8,596 bases of DNA from Verrucomicrobiota bacterium (GCA_030916665.1 JAUPWC010000662.1:1-8596), one strand, 5' to 3'. Counted from the first letter of the stretch, positions 1-6,272 are shown. The notes: generated by a model from the sequence alone, not told the origin. Numbers and translations: made by a program.

Positions 1-1074
1 CGCGTTGATGGACACGACGACCGTGTAGCGGTCGCTGCCCGGTCGCGTGTCCGGATAATACATCGAAAAAGTCCGGCTCGTCGTGTGCAGGTCCACGAGC
101 TTGTCGCTGGAGAACTTCGACTCGTCCGAGGTGAACACGAGGTCGCCGATGTGCGGCAGCGTCTCGCCCTTCTTGATGCCGAGATAAACCTGGCAGGAGC
201 TGCTGTTGACGCGCACGGCCTTGGTCTGGGCGACGAAGTCCGGGCTGAAATTCTCCTCTCCGCCGAGGCGCAGGACCGTGTTCTTGATGTTGGAATTCGA
301 GACCACCGCATCGCAGCGGATGGTGCGGCCGTTGGCGACCACACCGGTGACGACCTTCCGGCCGTCGCGTTCCTCGGTCAGAATTTTCTCCACGAGCACA
401 TGCTTACGCAACTCGGCGCCGTTCTTCTTCAGCTCGGCGGCCATCTTCTTCACGAGCACGTCGGTGCCGCCCTGGAAGGTATAGACGCCCTTGCTCATGA
501 AGTTGGAGAACACGATGCCGAACGTGATGGCCGGGTCGTCCATCGTGGAGCCGTTGGCGTAGGCGATGGGCTCCATGAGCAGGCGCTTCACGTCGTCGCG
601 GCCCGGGAAATAGCGCTCGAACATCTGCCCCGTGGTCTCGGGATTGTTGTCGTAGAAGTTCATCGCGCGCAGGTCGGTGAAGAACCGCTCCACCGTCTCG
701 GCGGGGACCTTGAACTGCTCGATCAGCTGCCGGGTGAAGTCATCGCGGTCAAAGGTCGTGTTGATCGCAAACTCCGGGTTGATGAAGCGCACGCCCTTGA
801 GCTGCACGATGGAATCGGCGATGTCCTGGCCCCAGTATTTGCGGCAGGACTTGATCATGCCGATCGGGAAACCGTGCAGGGAGATGTCGAAGATATGGCC
901 GCCTTTGCGGGTGAACCAGGTAGCCAGACCGCCCAGCTGGTAATGGTGCTCCAGCAGCAGCACCTTGTGCCCGCACTTTGCGAGGACGTTGGCGGAGGTC
1001 AGTCCGCCGAGTCCGCTGCCAATGACCACCACGTCGTAGTGATCCTCGATGCCTTTGAGCCAGTCGTAAGCCAT
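1..1074 (-). CDS. CrtI/RetSat-like FAD-dependent oxidoreductase, C-terminus cut by window edge
   Basis: The reverse strand is open without a stop from 1074 to position 1, giving 358 residues whose C-terminus lies outside the window. Near the N-terminus is a Rossmann FAD-binding motif, GSGLGG at residues 19-24. It follows the hydrophobic strand YDVVVI and precedes the acidic strand end LLLEHH around residue 42. The run FDISLHG near 62-68 matches the region after the nucleotide-binding fold in phytoene desaturase, carotenoid isomerase and retinol saturase relatives. These are cytoplasmic or membrane-associated flavoproteins acting on polyene or isoprenoid double bonds; the substrate here is unknown. 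The protein is a paralogue of the one at 2000-3424. The start is uncertain: ATG 1074 fits the family best, but an in-frame ATG at 1089 lies in the loop of the upstream hairpin and would add five residues. There is no Shine-Dalgarno sequence before either. The gene is downstream of the TIM-barrel gene with a 43-bp gap. Confidence 0.92.
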   Translation of the reverse strand, partial: MAYDWLKGIEDHYDVVVIGSGLGGLTSANVLAKCGHKVLLLEHHYQLGGLATWFTRKGGHIFDISLHGFPIGMIKSCRKYWGQDIADSIVQLKGVRFINPEFAINTTFDRDDFTRQLIEQFKVPAETVERFFTDLRAMNFYDNNPETTGQMFERYFPGRDDVKRLLMEPIAYANGSTMDDPAITFGIVFSNFMSKGVYTFQGGTDVLVKKMAAELKKNGAELRKHVLVEKILTEERDGRKVVTGVVANGRTIRCDAVVSNSNIKNTVLRLGGEENFSPDFVAQTKAVRVNSSSCQVYLGIKKGETLPHIGDLVFTSDESKFSSDKLVDLHTTSRTFSMYYPDTRPGSDRYTVVVSINA

Positions 1075-1075
1075 G

Positions 1076-1102
1076 AAAAAGGGCCCCATGTGAGTGGGGC
1101 CC
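1076..1102 (-). terminator. GC hairpin plus T5 between two operon genes; terminator or attenuator
   Basis: On the minus strand a perfect 7-bp G/C stem (arms 1096-1102 and 1081-1087, loop of 8) is followed at once by five Ts (1080-1076), a C, and the ATG of the next gene at 1074. A G-T pair (1103/1080) can extend the stem. This is the form of an intrinsic terminator, although the T run is short. It starts 15 bases after the stop codon of the upstream gene. It may partly stop transcription, or it may fold over the ribosome landing site of the downstream gene. Which of these happens cannot be told from sequence. Confidence 0.6.
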
Positions 1103-1117
1103 CGGGAAAAGCGCAAC

Positions 1118-1975
1118 TCAGAGTTTGAGTGCTCGCAAATACTTCAGGCTATCGGGAATGCAAACGAGCGGCGTGGGCGTCTCGTCCTCGACAAAGTAGT
1201 GTTTCACGCCGATGTCCTGCGCAGCCTGGAGGACGGCGTGCCAGTCGATCTGGCCGGTTCCGACAGCAACGTTGTCAATCGGTGGAGCGCCACCGGTGGA
1301 GAGGCCGGTCACGGCGCCCTTGCGAATGTCCTTCACATGCAGGAGCGACCAACGGGTCGGGTGCTGGCGGAGCAAGGCGGCCGGATCGATGCCGGCGTGA
1401 AAGACCCAAAACACGTCCATCTCGAAGCTGACGAAATTTGGGTTGGTGCCTTCCAGGATCAGATCGAACGGGGTCTTGCCGCCCTCCTCGGGCAGCTTGA
1501 CGAACTCATAGCCGTGCGGGTGGTAGCCGTAGGTGATGCCCTCCTTGCGGAACGCCTCGCCCCACTTGTTGAAGTCGGCGGCGGCCTTGCGCGCGATCTC
1601 GGCGGTGAACGGGGCCTTGTGCGGAATCCAAGCGGTCATGACGTATTTCACGCCGAGGGTCTTGGCCGTCTTGATGGCACCGGCCAGATCCTTGGTCAGC
1701 GCGTCGTAGCCGATGTGGGCGCCGACGGCCTTGAGTCCGCGGTCCTGCAGCAGTTTCAGAAAGGCCTCGTCGGACAGCCCGTAGGTGCCGGCGGTTTCGA
1801 CCTCAGTGAAGCCCTGCGCCTTCACCCAATCGAGGGCGGCAGGCACGTCGGCCTTGGTCTGTTCGCGCAGGCTCCAGAGCTGAAGGCCGAGGTGCTCCTT
1901 GAATGCTTCGGCGGCGGTCGCACAGCTGACGAGGACAAGGCTCATGAGGACAAGGGGCAGTCGGGGAGTTTTCAT
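1118..1975 (-). CDS. Exported sugar phosphate isomerase/epimerase-like TIM-barrel protein
   Basis: A protein of 285 residues. The N-terminus ([17 protein letters not shown]) is a signal peptide. LVSC at 15-18 could be a lipobox with Cys18 as the lipid site; otherwise signal peptidase I could cut after AEA at 22-24. The mature part fits the xylose isomerase-like TIM-barrel (AP endonuclease 2) superfamily. It has LGLQLWSLR near 29-37, FTEVE at 56-60, YHPHGYEF at 151-158, FEMDVFW at 184-190, LLHVKD at 211-216 and FVEDE at 261-265. Acidic and His residues in these strands (E60, H152/H154, E185/D187, H213, E263) are the likely divalent-metal ligands, by family analogy. Members isomerise or epimerise sugars or act on related polyols, and exported versions are frequent in Verrucomicrobiota and Planctomycetota. 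The gene lies 24 bp downstream of one FAD oxidoreductase and upstream of another. An exported protein is unexpected among cytosolic acyl-chain enzymes. The substrate is unknown. Confidence 0.88.
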   Translation of the reverse strand: MKTPRLPLVLMSLVLVSCATAAEAFKEHLGLQLWSLREQTKADVPAALDWVKAQGFTEVETAGTYGLSDEAFLKLLQDRGLKAVGAHIGYDALTKDLAGAIKTAKTLGVKYVMTAWIPHKAPFTAEIARKAAADFNKWGEAFRKEGITYGYHPHGYEFVKLPEEGGKTPFDLILEGTNPNFVSFEMDVFWVFHAGIDPAALLRQHPTRWSLLHVKDIRKGAVTGLSTGGAPPIDNVAVGTGQIDWHAVLQAAQDIGVKHYFVEDETPTPLVCIPDSLKYLRALKL

Positions 1976-1999
1976 GGGGTTGGGGAGTGAAATGAATCT

Positions 2000-3424
2000 T
2001 CAGCCGGCGCTCTTTTGCAAGATGTGATAGTTGGCCATGGAGATGCCGCTGAGCATGGCGCCGATGATGCCGAGGAAACCCTGGTCCGTGCCGCAGAGGT
2101 AGAGATTGCTGAGGTGCGTGCGGCCGTCCTTCACCTTGCGCGGGGCGCCGTAGATCGCGCCGTTGAGGTGGCCGGTGAACTTGCGCACCGTGCGCGGGGT
2201 GAACATGTCGGTCGTGGCCAGGTTGGCCGACAGCACGGCGTCGTCCACCGCCGGCAGGAAACGCCGCGCGCTGCGCTGCATCTCGCCCAGCCAGTTCCCT
2301 TTGGCCGCGCGGTAATCGGGCTCGGCCAGCGCGGACCACCGGTCGTGGTTGGCGAGGCAGGTCACGCGGAACAGTCCCTCCGGCAGCTCGCCGGTGCCGG
2401 CGTAGTCGAAGTTGTTGGGGAAACAGATGACACCGCTGCGCGGGTCCACGAGCTCCGTGGCGCGCGAGTAGTCGAAACGCTCGGAGTCGTTGAAGAAAAT
2501 GATCGTGTCGTCGCCCCAGCCCCAGGTGGCGGGCGCCTGCTTGAAGACGGAAATCGTTTCGCAGAACGAAAGCGCGCCGAGGTTGGCGTCGGCTTCCATC
2601 GTGTGCGCCGGCTCGCAGGCGCGCATCGTCTCCGGGTAGCCGATGGACGAGATGACATGGTTGGCCGTGATCTCGCTGCCATCGTCCAGCTGGAGCGCGG
2701 CCGCCCTGCCCTCGCGTTCAATGATCTTCTTCACGCCGCACTTCATGCGCCGCTCGCCGCCAGCCTGGCGGTATTTTTCCAGCAAGACCCGGATGATCAC
2801 CCGCACGCCGTCGAGTGGGCGGGCAAAGCCTTCGAGGAAGAGCGCCTTGAACATGATCACGAACTGGCCGAACTCCATGTCCCGCTCCTGTGCACTGCCG
2901 TAATACATCACCGGGCAAAAAATCATGTCGGTGAGCAGCGGATCGGTGAGGTGGCGGCCGACGACCTCGCGCGCCGAGACCGGCTTGGCGTCGAGCGCCA
3001 CGTCGTCGTAGGTCTTCACCAGTTGCACGAGCGAGCGCCAGCCGTCGGCCTGCGCCGGAAACTTCGTTGTCACCTCCGCATCGAGCACCGTGAAGTCGTT
3101 CGTGAACTTCAGGTCGCAGTCGCGGAAGGCGACGCGCGAGCGTTTCTGCGGGCACAGCGCGAACTCATCGCGGTCGATGCGGAGCTGGCGCAGCAATTTC
3201 ACGAGCGGCGTGCCTTTCACCCCCGGCGGCACGTAGTTGGTCATCGCGTGCAGGCCGACGTCGAACTTGCGACCGGCGATGCTGTAGAAGCTGTTCAGGC
3301 CGCCCGGGGCGTTGTGCCGTTCGAAGATGCAGACCTTCTTGCCGAAGTGGGCCAGCCGGATGCCGGCGGCGAGGCCGGACATGCCGGCGCCGATGATGGC
3401 CACGTCGTAAGGGGAGTCTTTCAT
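2000..3424 (-). CDS. CrtI/RetSat-like FAD-dependent oxidoreductase (phytoene desaturase family)
   Basis: A complete protein of 474 residues, close to the usual length of the phytoene desaturase and carotenoid isomerase family. The N-terminal Rossmann fold carries GAGMSG at residues 12-17, with the acidic strand end IFER near 33-36. Next come PGGLNSF at 40-46 and GRKFDVGLH at 51-59. The C-terminal FAD motif is NLYLCGTDQGFLG, about 30 residues from the end, which matches the family's typical C-terminal flavin-binding segment. The expected role is desaturation, saturation or double-bond isomerisation of a long conjugated or acyl substrate; no particular substrate can be assigned. It follows the ACP gene after 109 bp that contain a paired-palindrome repeat, and precedes the TIM-barrel gene by 24 bp. 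The ATG at 3424 sits directly before the fold, so this start is well supported, although no Shine-Dalgarno sequence precedes it. Retinol-saturase-type labels would also fit. Confidence 0.94.
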   Translation of the reverse strand: MKDSPYDVAIIGAGMSGLAAGIRLAHFGKKVCIFERHNAPGGLNSFYSIAGRKFDVGLHAMTNYVPPGVKGTPLVKLLRQLRIDRDEFALCPQKRSRVAFRDCDLKFTNDFTVLDAEVTTKFPAQADGWRSLVQLVKTYDDVALDAKPVSAREVVGRHLTDPLLTDMIFCPVMYYGSAQERDMEFGQFVIMFKALFLEGFARPLDGVRVIIRVLLEKYRQAGGERRMKCGVKKIIEREGRAAALQLDDGSEITANHVISSIGYPETMRACEPAHTMEADANLGALSFCETISVFKQAPATWGWGDDTIIFFNDSERFDYSRATELVDPRSGVICFPNNFDYAGTGELPEGLFRVTCLANHDRWSALAEPDYRAAKGNWLGEMQRSARRFLPAVDDAVLSANLATTDMFTPRTVRKFTGHLNGAIYGAPRKVKDGRTHLSNLYLCGTDQGFLGIIGAMLSGISMANYHILQKSAG

Positions 3425-3435
3425 CAGGGGCTAAT

Positions 3436-3511
3436 TTGTAGGGCGGGGTCTCCGAACCCCGCCATCCTATTGTCCACGAAAAAGGCGGGGTTCGGAGACC
3501 CCGCCCTACAA
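3436..3511. repeat. REPIN-like pair of inverted GTAG-headed REP palindromes
   Basis: Two 28-bp arms (3436-3463 and 3484-3511) are perfect reverse complements separated by 20 bp. Each arm is itself a hairpin: 8-bp stem ggcggggt/accccgcc with a 6-base loop (3442-3463 on the left, 3484-3505 on the right). Directly outside each hairpin is the tetranucleotide GTAG (3438-3441; CTAC at 3506-3509 on the other arm). GTAG plus a palindrome is the known form of REP sequences mobilised by REP-associated tyrosine transposases, and two in inverted orientation form a REPIN. The element lies inside the operon between the ACP and FAD oxidoreductase genes. In the transcript it could fold and protect the upstream ketosynthase/ACP message or reduce downstream expression. 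No transposase gene is in the window. Confidence 0.85.
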
Positions 3512-3533
3512 TAACCTGCCGGCTAACATCGAC

Positions 3534-3788
3534 TCAGGCCTTGGCCTGGAACTTCGGCGTCAGGTAATCGGCGCAGCTGTCGAGCGAGGCGAGCTGCATG
3601 TAGTCGGCCTCGGGCACCTCGATGCCGTGGCGCTTGCGGAGCTCCATGACGATATCAAGGAAGTCCATCGAATCGAGCTGCAGCTGGTCGCGCAGGCGGA
3701 CGTCCGGCTTCACGGCACTGAGATCCTCATCGGGCGCGATGTCGGAAATGATGTCGATAACCAGCTTGCGGCATTCGTCTTTCGTCAT
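3534..3788 (-). CDS. Acyl carrier protein
   Basis: A small acidic protein of 84 residues with the ACP fold pattern. The phosphopantetheine attachment site is LDSMDFLD, with Ser40 as the modified residue, at the start of predicted helix II. The family signature is usually DSL; Met replaces Leu here, a variant I associate with ACPs of specialised fatty-acid-like pathways rather than the housekeeping AcpP. The length is normal for a stand-alone ACP. It holds the growing acyl chain as a thioester in the cytoplasm for the ketosynthase encoded just upstream, 14 bp away, so the two are almost certainly co-transcribed and partners. The start ATG at 3788 has no Shine-Dalgarno sequence, but no other start would give a proper ACP N-terminus. 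A separate primary acpP probably lies elsewhere in the genome. Confidence 0.96.
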   Translation of the reverse strand: MTKDECRKLVIDIISDIAPDEDLSAVKPDVRLRDQLQLDSMDFLDIVMELRKRHGIEVPEADYMQLASLDSCADYLTPKFQAKA

Positions 3789-3802
3789 GGTTGCAGAGGG
3801 TG

Positions 3803-5041
3803 TCAGGAGCGGAAGCGCTTGATGATGAGGGTGGAGTTAATTCCTAACATACCAAAGGAATTATTCAGGATGGCGTCAACCCGTTTAACGGACCGCGGCT
3901 GGTTGATCACGAGGCCCGGGATATCGCACTGCGGGTCAAGCTCATCCACGTTGATCGTGGGGTGGACGACGAGGTCGTCGAAGCTCGGGATGTTGCCCGC
4001 CAGCTCAAGCGCGCCGGCCGCGCCCATGGCGTGGCCGATGAAGCTCTTGGTGTTGTTGATGGCGGCCGGTTCCTTGCGCTTGCCGAACGCGGTGGCGATG
4101 GCTTGGCACTCCTGGATGTCGCCCTGCGGGGTCGAGGTGGCGTGCGTGTTGACGATGTCGATGTCGTCCACGGTCATCGCGGCGTTGATGAGCGCCTTCT
4201 CGACGCACTGGGCCTGACGCTCGGGATTGGGCAGCACGTAGTCGGTGGCGTCGGAGTTCACGCAGTAACCGGCGATCTCCGCGTAGATCTTTGCGCCGCG
4301 GGCCTGCGCGTCTTCGAGGCGCTCAAGCGTGTAGATCGCCCCACCCTCGGAGATGACGATGCCGTTGCGACCCTTGTCGAAGGGCCGGCTGGCCTTGGTC
4401 GGGTCGGCGTGGCTGGCGAGTGCGTTTTGGCTCTTGAAGCCGGCGAAGATGCCGAAGGTCTGCGGGCTCTCGCTCACGCCGCCGCAGAGGGCGAGGTCCA
4501 CCTCGCCGAGACGAAGCATCTGGGTGGCGTGGATCAGGCCCATGTTGCCGGCCGCGCAGGCGGCGCCGATCGTGTAGGCCGGACCGGTCGTGCCGAGGTT
4601 CAGCGACACCTCGCCCGCCGGGCTGTTGGCCACGGTTCGGGGGTTGTGGTGGTGCGTCCAGAACTTCGTGTCGTATTTGAACTGCGAGATGTTGTAGACC
4701 TCGTTCTCGGTCTCGACGTTGCCGTGTTCCGTGATGCCGAGATAGACGCCGATGCGGCTCTTGTCGCGTGCGTCGAGGTTGATGCCGGAATCCGCCACCG
4801 CCTCGCGGGCGCAATAGATACTGATGCTGCCGGCGCGGGTGCCGATGCGGACATCCTTTTTCTTCTGATGCTTAAACGGGTCGAACTTGCACAGGCCGGC
4901 GGGCCAGCGGCCCATGTAGCGAACCTCGGTCCAGTCGATGCCCGACACGCCGTTCAGCAGATTAGCCCGGAATTCGGCCAGATTGTTGCCGTTCGGGGCG
5001 GTGAGACCGATGCCGGTGATGACGATGCGGGTGTGCTTCAT
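3803..5041 (-). CDS. Beta-ketoacyl-ACP synthase, FabF-like, with altered gating loop
   Basis: A protein of 412 residues, the full length of FabF/KAS II condensing enzymes, starting with the typical strand RIVITGIGLTAPNG. The catalytic triad is intact: Cys162 in GAACAAGN, His300 in NTHATSTPQGD, and His337 in KSFIGHAMGAAG, with Lys332 in place. It should therefore catalyse decarboxylative condensation of malonyl-ACP with an acyl-ACP, and is not a catalytically dead chain-length factor. The C-terminal loop that reads SFGFGGTN in E. coli FabF reads SFGMLGIN here (395-402). The gatekeeper Phe is Met and the next Gly is Leu. The segment around 125-135 (KFWTHHHNP) is also unlike housekeeping FabF. 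The gene is first in the minus-strand operon, followed 14 bp later by its ACP. No chain-length factor, reductase or dehydratase gene is in the window. The ATG at 5041 is chosen by homology and no Shine-Dalgarno sequence is seen. Confidence 0.95.
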   Translation of the reverse strand: MKHTRIVITGIGLTAPNGNNLAEFRANLLNGVSGIDWTEVRYMGRWPAGLCKFDPFKHQKKKDVRIGTRAGSISIYCAREAVADSGINLDARDKSRIGVYLGITEHGNVETENEVYNISQFKYDTKFWTHHHNPRTVANSPAGEVSLNLGTTGPAYTIGAACAAGNMGLIHATQMLRLGEVDLALCGGVSESPQTFGIFAGFKSQNALASHADPTKASRPFDKGRNGIVISEGGAIYTLERLEDAQARGAKIYAEIAGYCVNSDATDYVLPNPERQAQCVEKALINAAMTVDDIDIVNTHATSTPQGDIQECQAIATAFGKRKEPAAINNTKSFIGHAMGAAGALELAGNIPSFDDLVVHPTINVDELDPQCDIPGLVINQPRSVKRVDAILNNSFGMLGINSTLIIKRFRS

Positions 5042-5109
5042 GTCGCGTGCGGAAAGTGGGAACAGATTTGCCTAGCCATCGGAAGGTTAAAATCAATAAC
5101 TGCCAGCTC
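5042..5109. promoter_or_regulatory. Divergent promoter region between the ketosynthase operon and galE
   Basis: These 68 bp separate the two divergent start codons and are more AT-rich than their surroundings, so promoters for both directions should lie here or just inside the neighbouring gene. Toward the ketosynthase I see a weak TTGATT (about 5095-5090 on the minus strand) but no convincing -10 box. Toward galE there is a sigma-54-like element, listed separately. No operator palindrome is evident. Confidence 0.55.
5057..5072 (+). promoter_or_regulatory. Possible sigma-54 (-24/-12) promoter for galE
   Basis: The sequence TGGGAACAGATTTGCC has GG at 5058-5059 and GC at 5070-5071 with exactly 10 bases between. 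That is the spacing required for RpoN promoters, and the -12 part is a full TTGC. The -24 part is TGGGAA rather than the consensus TGGCAC, so the match is imperfect. Transcription would start near 5083, about 27 bases before the galE ATG. A sigma-54 activator gene lies downstream of galE. The match could be due to chance. Confidence 0.3.
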
Positions 5110-6105
5110 ATGAAAGTCCTCGTCGCGGGCGGAGCAGGTTACATCGGAAGCCATTGCGTGAAGCAGTTGCTCGCGGCGGGCCATCAACCCGTGGTTGTGG
5201 ACAATCTCGTTTACGGACACCGTGGGGCCGTCGCGCCCTCGATCTGTCTGCACGACGTGAATCTGGGCCACGCGGAAGCGATCAAGGCCGTCATCGCTGC
5301 CGAGAAACCCGACGTGGTCATGCACTTCGCCGCCTACGCCTACGTCGGCGAATCCGTCTCCCAGCCGCTCAAGTATTACCAGAACAACGTCGCGGCGACG
5401 CTGAATCTTCTGGACGCGATGCTGGCCCACGGCGTGCGGAAATTCGTGTTTTCATCCACCTGCGCGACCTACGGCGTGCCCGAGCGCATGCCGATCACCG
5501 AGGATCTGCCGCAGAAGCCCATCAATCCCTACGGGCAGACCAAGCTCGATGTGGAGAACATGCTCAAGGCGCTCGCGCCGGCCACGGGTCTGAGCTTCGC
5601 CGCCTTCCGCTACTTCAACGCCGCCGGTGCGTCCGAGGACGGCTCCATCGGCGAGGATCACGATCCGGAGTCCCACTTGATCCCGCTCGCTATCGGCGCG
5701 GCCCAGGGTTTGCGGCCATCACTTCAGGTGTTCGGCAACGACTACCCCACCCCCGACGGCACCTGCCTGCGCGATTATGTGCATGTCGACGATCTCAGCC
5801 GCGCGCACATCGCCGCCTTCAATCTGCTCGAGAAGCCCGGTTCGCAGAATTTCTTCAACCTCGGCACCGGCACGCCGACCTCAGTGCTGGAGGTTATCCG
5901 CGCCGTCGAGAAGGTCTCCGGCCTGAAGGTCCCGCACAATTTTGCCCCGCGCCGCGCCGGCGACCCGCCCGCGCTCTACGCCGACGCCGCCAAGGCCCGG
6001 GAGCAACTCGGCTGGACGCCCAAGTTCCAGACCATCGAGCCCATCATCGAAACCGCCTGGCGCTGGCACCAGGCGAAGCCCAAGGGCTACGGCGACCGGA
6101 AGTGA
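5110..6105 (+). CDS. galE: UDP-glucose 4-epimerase
   Basis: A 331-residue extended short-chain dehydrogenase that interconverts UDP-glucose and UDP-galactose in the cytoplasm, feeding the Leloir pathway and envelope glycans. The NAD-binding motif GGAGYIG is at 7-13, and the catalytic YxxxK is Tyr141/Lys145 in NPYGQTK. FSSTCATYG at 114-122 places Thr117 where E. coli has its catalytic Ser, a common conservative change. Typical family blocks follow: FRYFNAAGA at 166-174, DYVHVDDL at 222-229 and RRAGDPPALYAD at 281-292. The residue matching E. coli Tyr299 appears to be Leu289, which could widen the pocket toward N-acetylated sugars (inference). The frame extends upstream to a GTG at 5047, but homologues begin at MKVLVAGGAGYIG, so ATG 5110 is preferred. 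It is divergent from the ketosynthase operon and convergent with the response regulator. Confidence 0.96.
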   Translation: MKVLVAGGAGYIGSHCVKQLLAAGHQPVVVDNLVYGHRGAVAPSICLHDVNLGHAEAIKAVIAAEKPDVVMHFAAYAYVGESVSQPLKYYQNNVAATLNLLDAMLAHGVRKFVFSSTCATYGVPERMPITEDLPQKPINPYGQTKLDVENMLKALAPATGLSFAAFRYFNAAGASEDGSIGEDHDPESHLIPLAIGAAQGLRPSLQVFGNDYPTPDGTCLRDYVHVDDLSRAHIAAFNLLEKPGSQNFFNLGTGTPTSVLEVIRAVEKVSGLKVPHNFAPRRAGDPPALYADAAKAREQLGWTPKFQTIEPIIETAWRWHQAKPKGYGDRK

Positions 6106-6116
6106 AAAAGCATGCA

Positions 6117-6137
6117 GGCGTTCCTCTGCCGAACGCC
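6117..6137 (+). other. Hairpin just after galE
   Basis: A perfect 7-bp stem (6117-6123 with 6131-6137, loop of 7) begins 12 bases after the galE stop codon. It has no following T run, so it is not a standard intrinsic terminator. It may protect the 3' end of the galE transcript or act with the larger inverted repeat that follows. Confidence 0.45.
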
Positions 6138-6144
6138 ACACCCA

Positions 6145-6226
6145 CTGGATTCTTCGCTGCGCGCAGAATGACAGATTCGGAAAAATTAACTTCAGCGTGT
6201 CACTCAGAGCGTAGCGAAGAATCCAG
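6145..6226. repeat. 29-bp imperfect inverted repeat of an interspersed-repeat type
   Basis: The arms 6145-6173 and 6198-6226 are reverse complements at 25 of 29 positions, separated by 24 bp of AT-rich spacer. The arms share the core agcgaagaatccag. Each arm also holds a small inner pairing (attct/agaat on the left). I recognise the core as resembling an intergenic repeat seen in many unrelated bacterial genomes (tgtcattctgagcg...gaagaatcc), but cannot search for it here. It lies between convergent genes, where it could act as a two-way transcription barrier. It is a different family from the repeat at 3436-3511. Confidence 0.7.
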
Positions 6227-6233
6227 CGTCTTG

Positions 6234-6257
6234 GCCAAGGGTTCGCGGGCCCTTGGC
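6234..6257. other. 8-bp hairpin downstream of the response regulator gene
   Basis: The arms gccaaggg (6234-6241) and cccttggc (6250-6257) pair perfectly around an 8-base loop, 16 bases past the stop codon of the minus-strand regulator gene. No T run follows on either strand, so termination without Rho is not supported. With the two features to its left it makes this 167-bp convergent gap very rich in hairpins. Confidence 0.4.
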
Positions 6258-6272
6258 TGGCGCGCCCCAACT

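Noticed and set aside
85..1128. A 347-codon plus-strand open frame over the leftmost gene
   Set aside because: The reverse strand is uninterrupted from 1074 to the window edge and encodes an FAD-binding fold with GSGLGG; the plus-strand product has no recognisable features.
1094..1990. A 298-codon plus-strand open frame opposite the TIM-barrel gene
   Set aside because: The minus-strand frame has a signal peptide and TIM-barrel strand motifs; the plus frame is low-information antisense sequence.
3436..3511. The inverted repeat as an ordinary terminator or as insertion-sequence ends
   Set aside because: There is no T run after the stem, it lies inside an operon, and only 20 bp separate the arms, so no transposase can be enclosed. 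The GTAG-headed double hairpin fits a REP pair better.
2015..3514. A 499-codon open frame on the plus strand opposite the FAD oxidoreductase gene
   Set aside because: It is antisense to a clear family member and runs on through the inverted repeat. Its translation is rich in His, Arg, Val and Glu with no fold signature, as expected from GC-rich third codon positions on the other strand.
5047..5109. An upstream GTG start that would lengthen GalE by 21 residues
   Set aside because: GalE proteins begin at the first beta strand (MKVLVAGGAG), and the added residues would fill nearly all of the divergent promoter region.
3962..5113. A 383-codon plus-strand open frame opposite the ketosynthase gene
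   Set aside because: The minus-strand frame has all ketosynthase catalytic motifs; this one shows only the composition of an antisense shadow.
6234..6257. The hairpin as an intrinsic terminator of the response regulator gene
   Set aside because: There is no T run after the stem on either strand; it is kept only as a hairpin.
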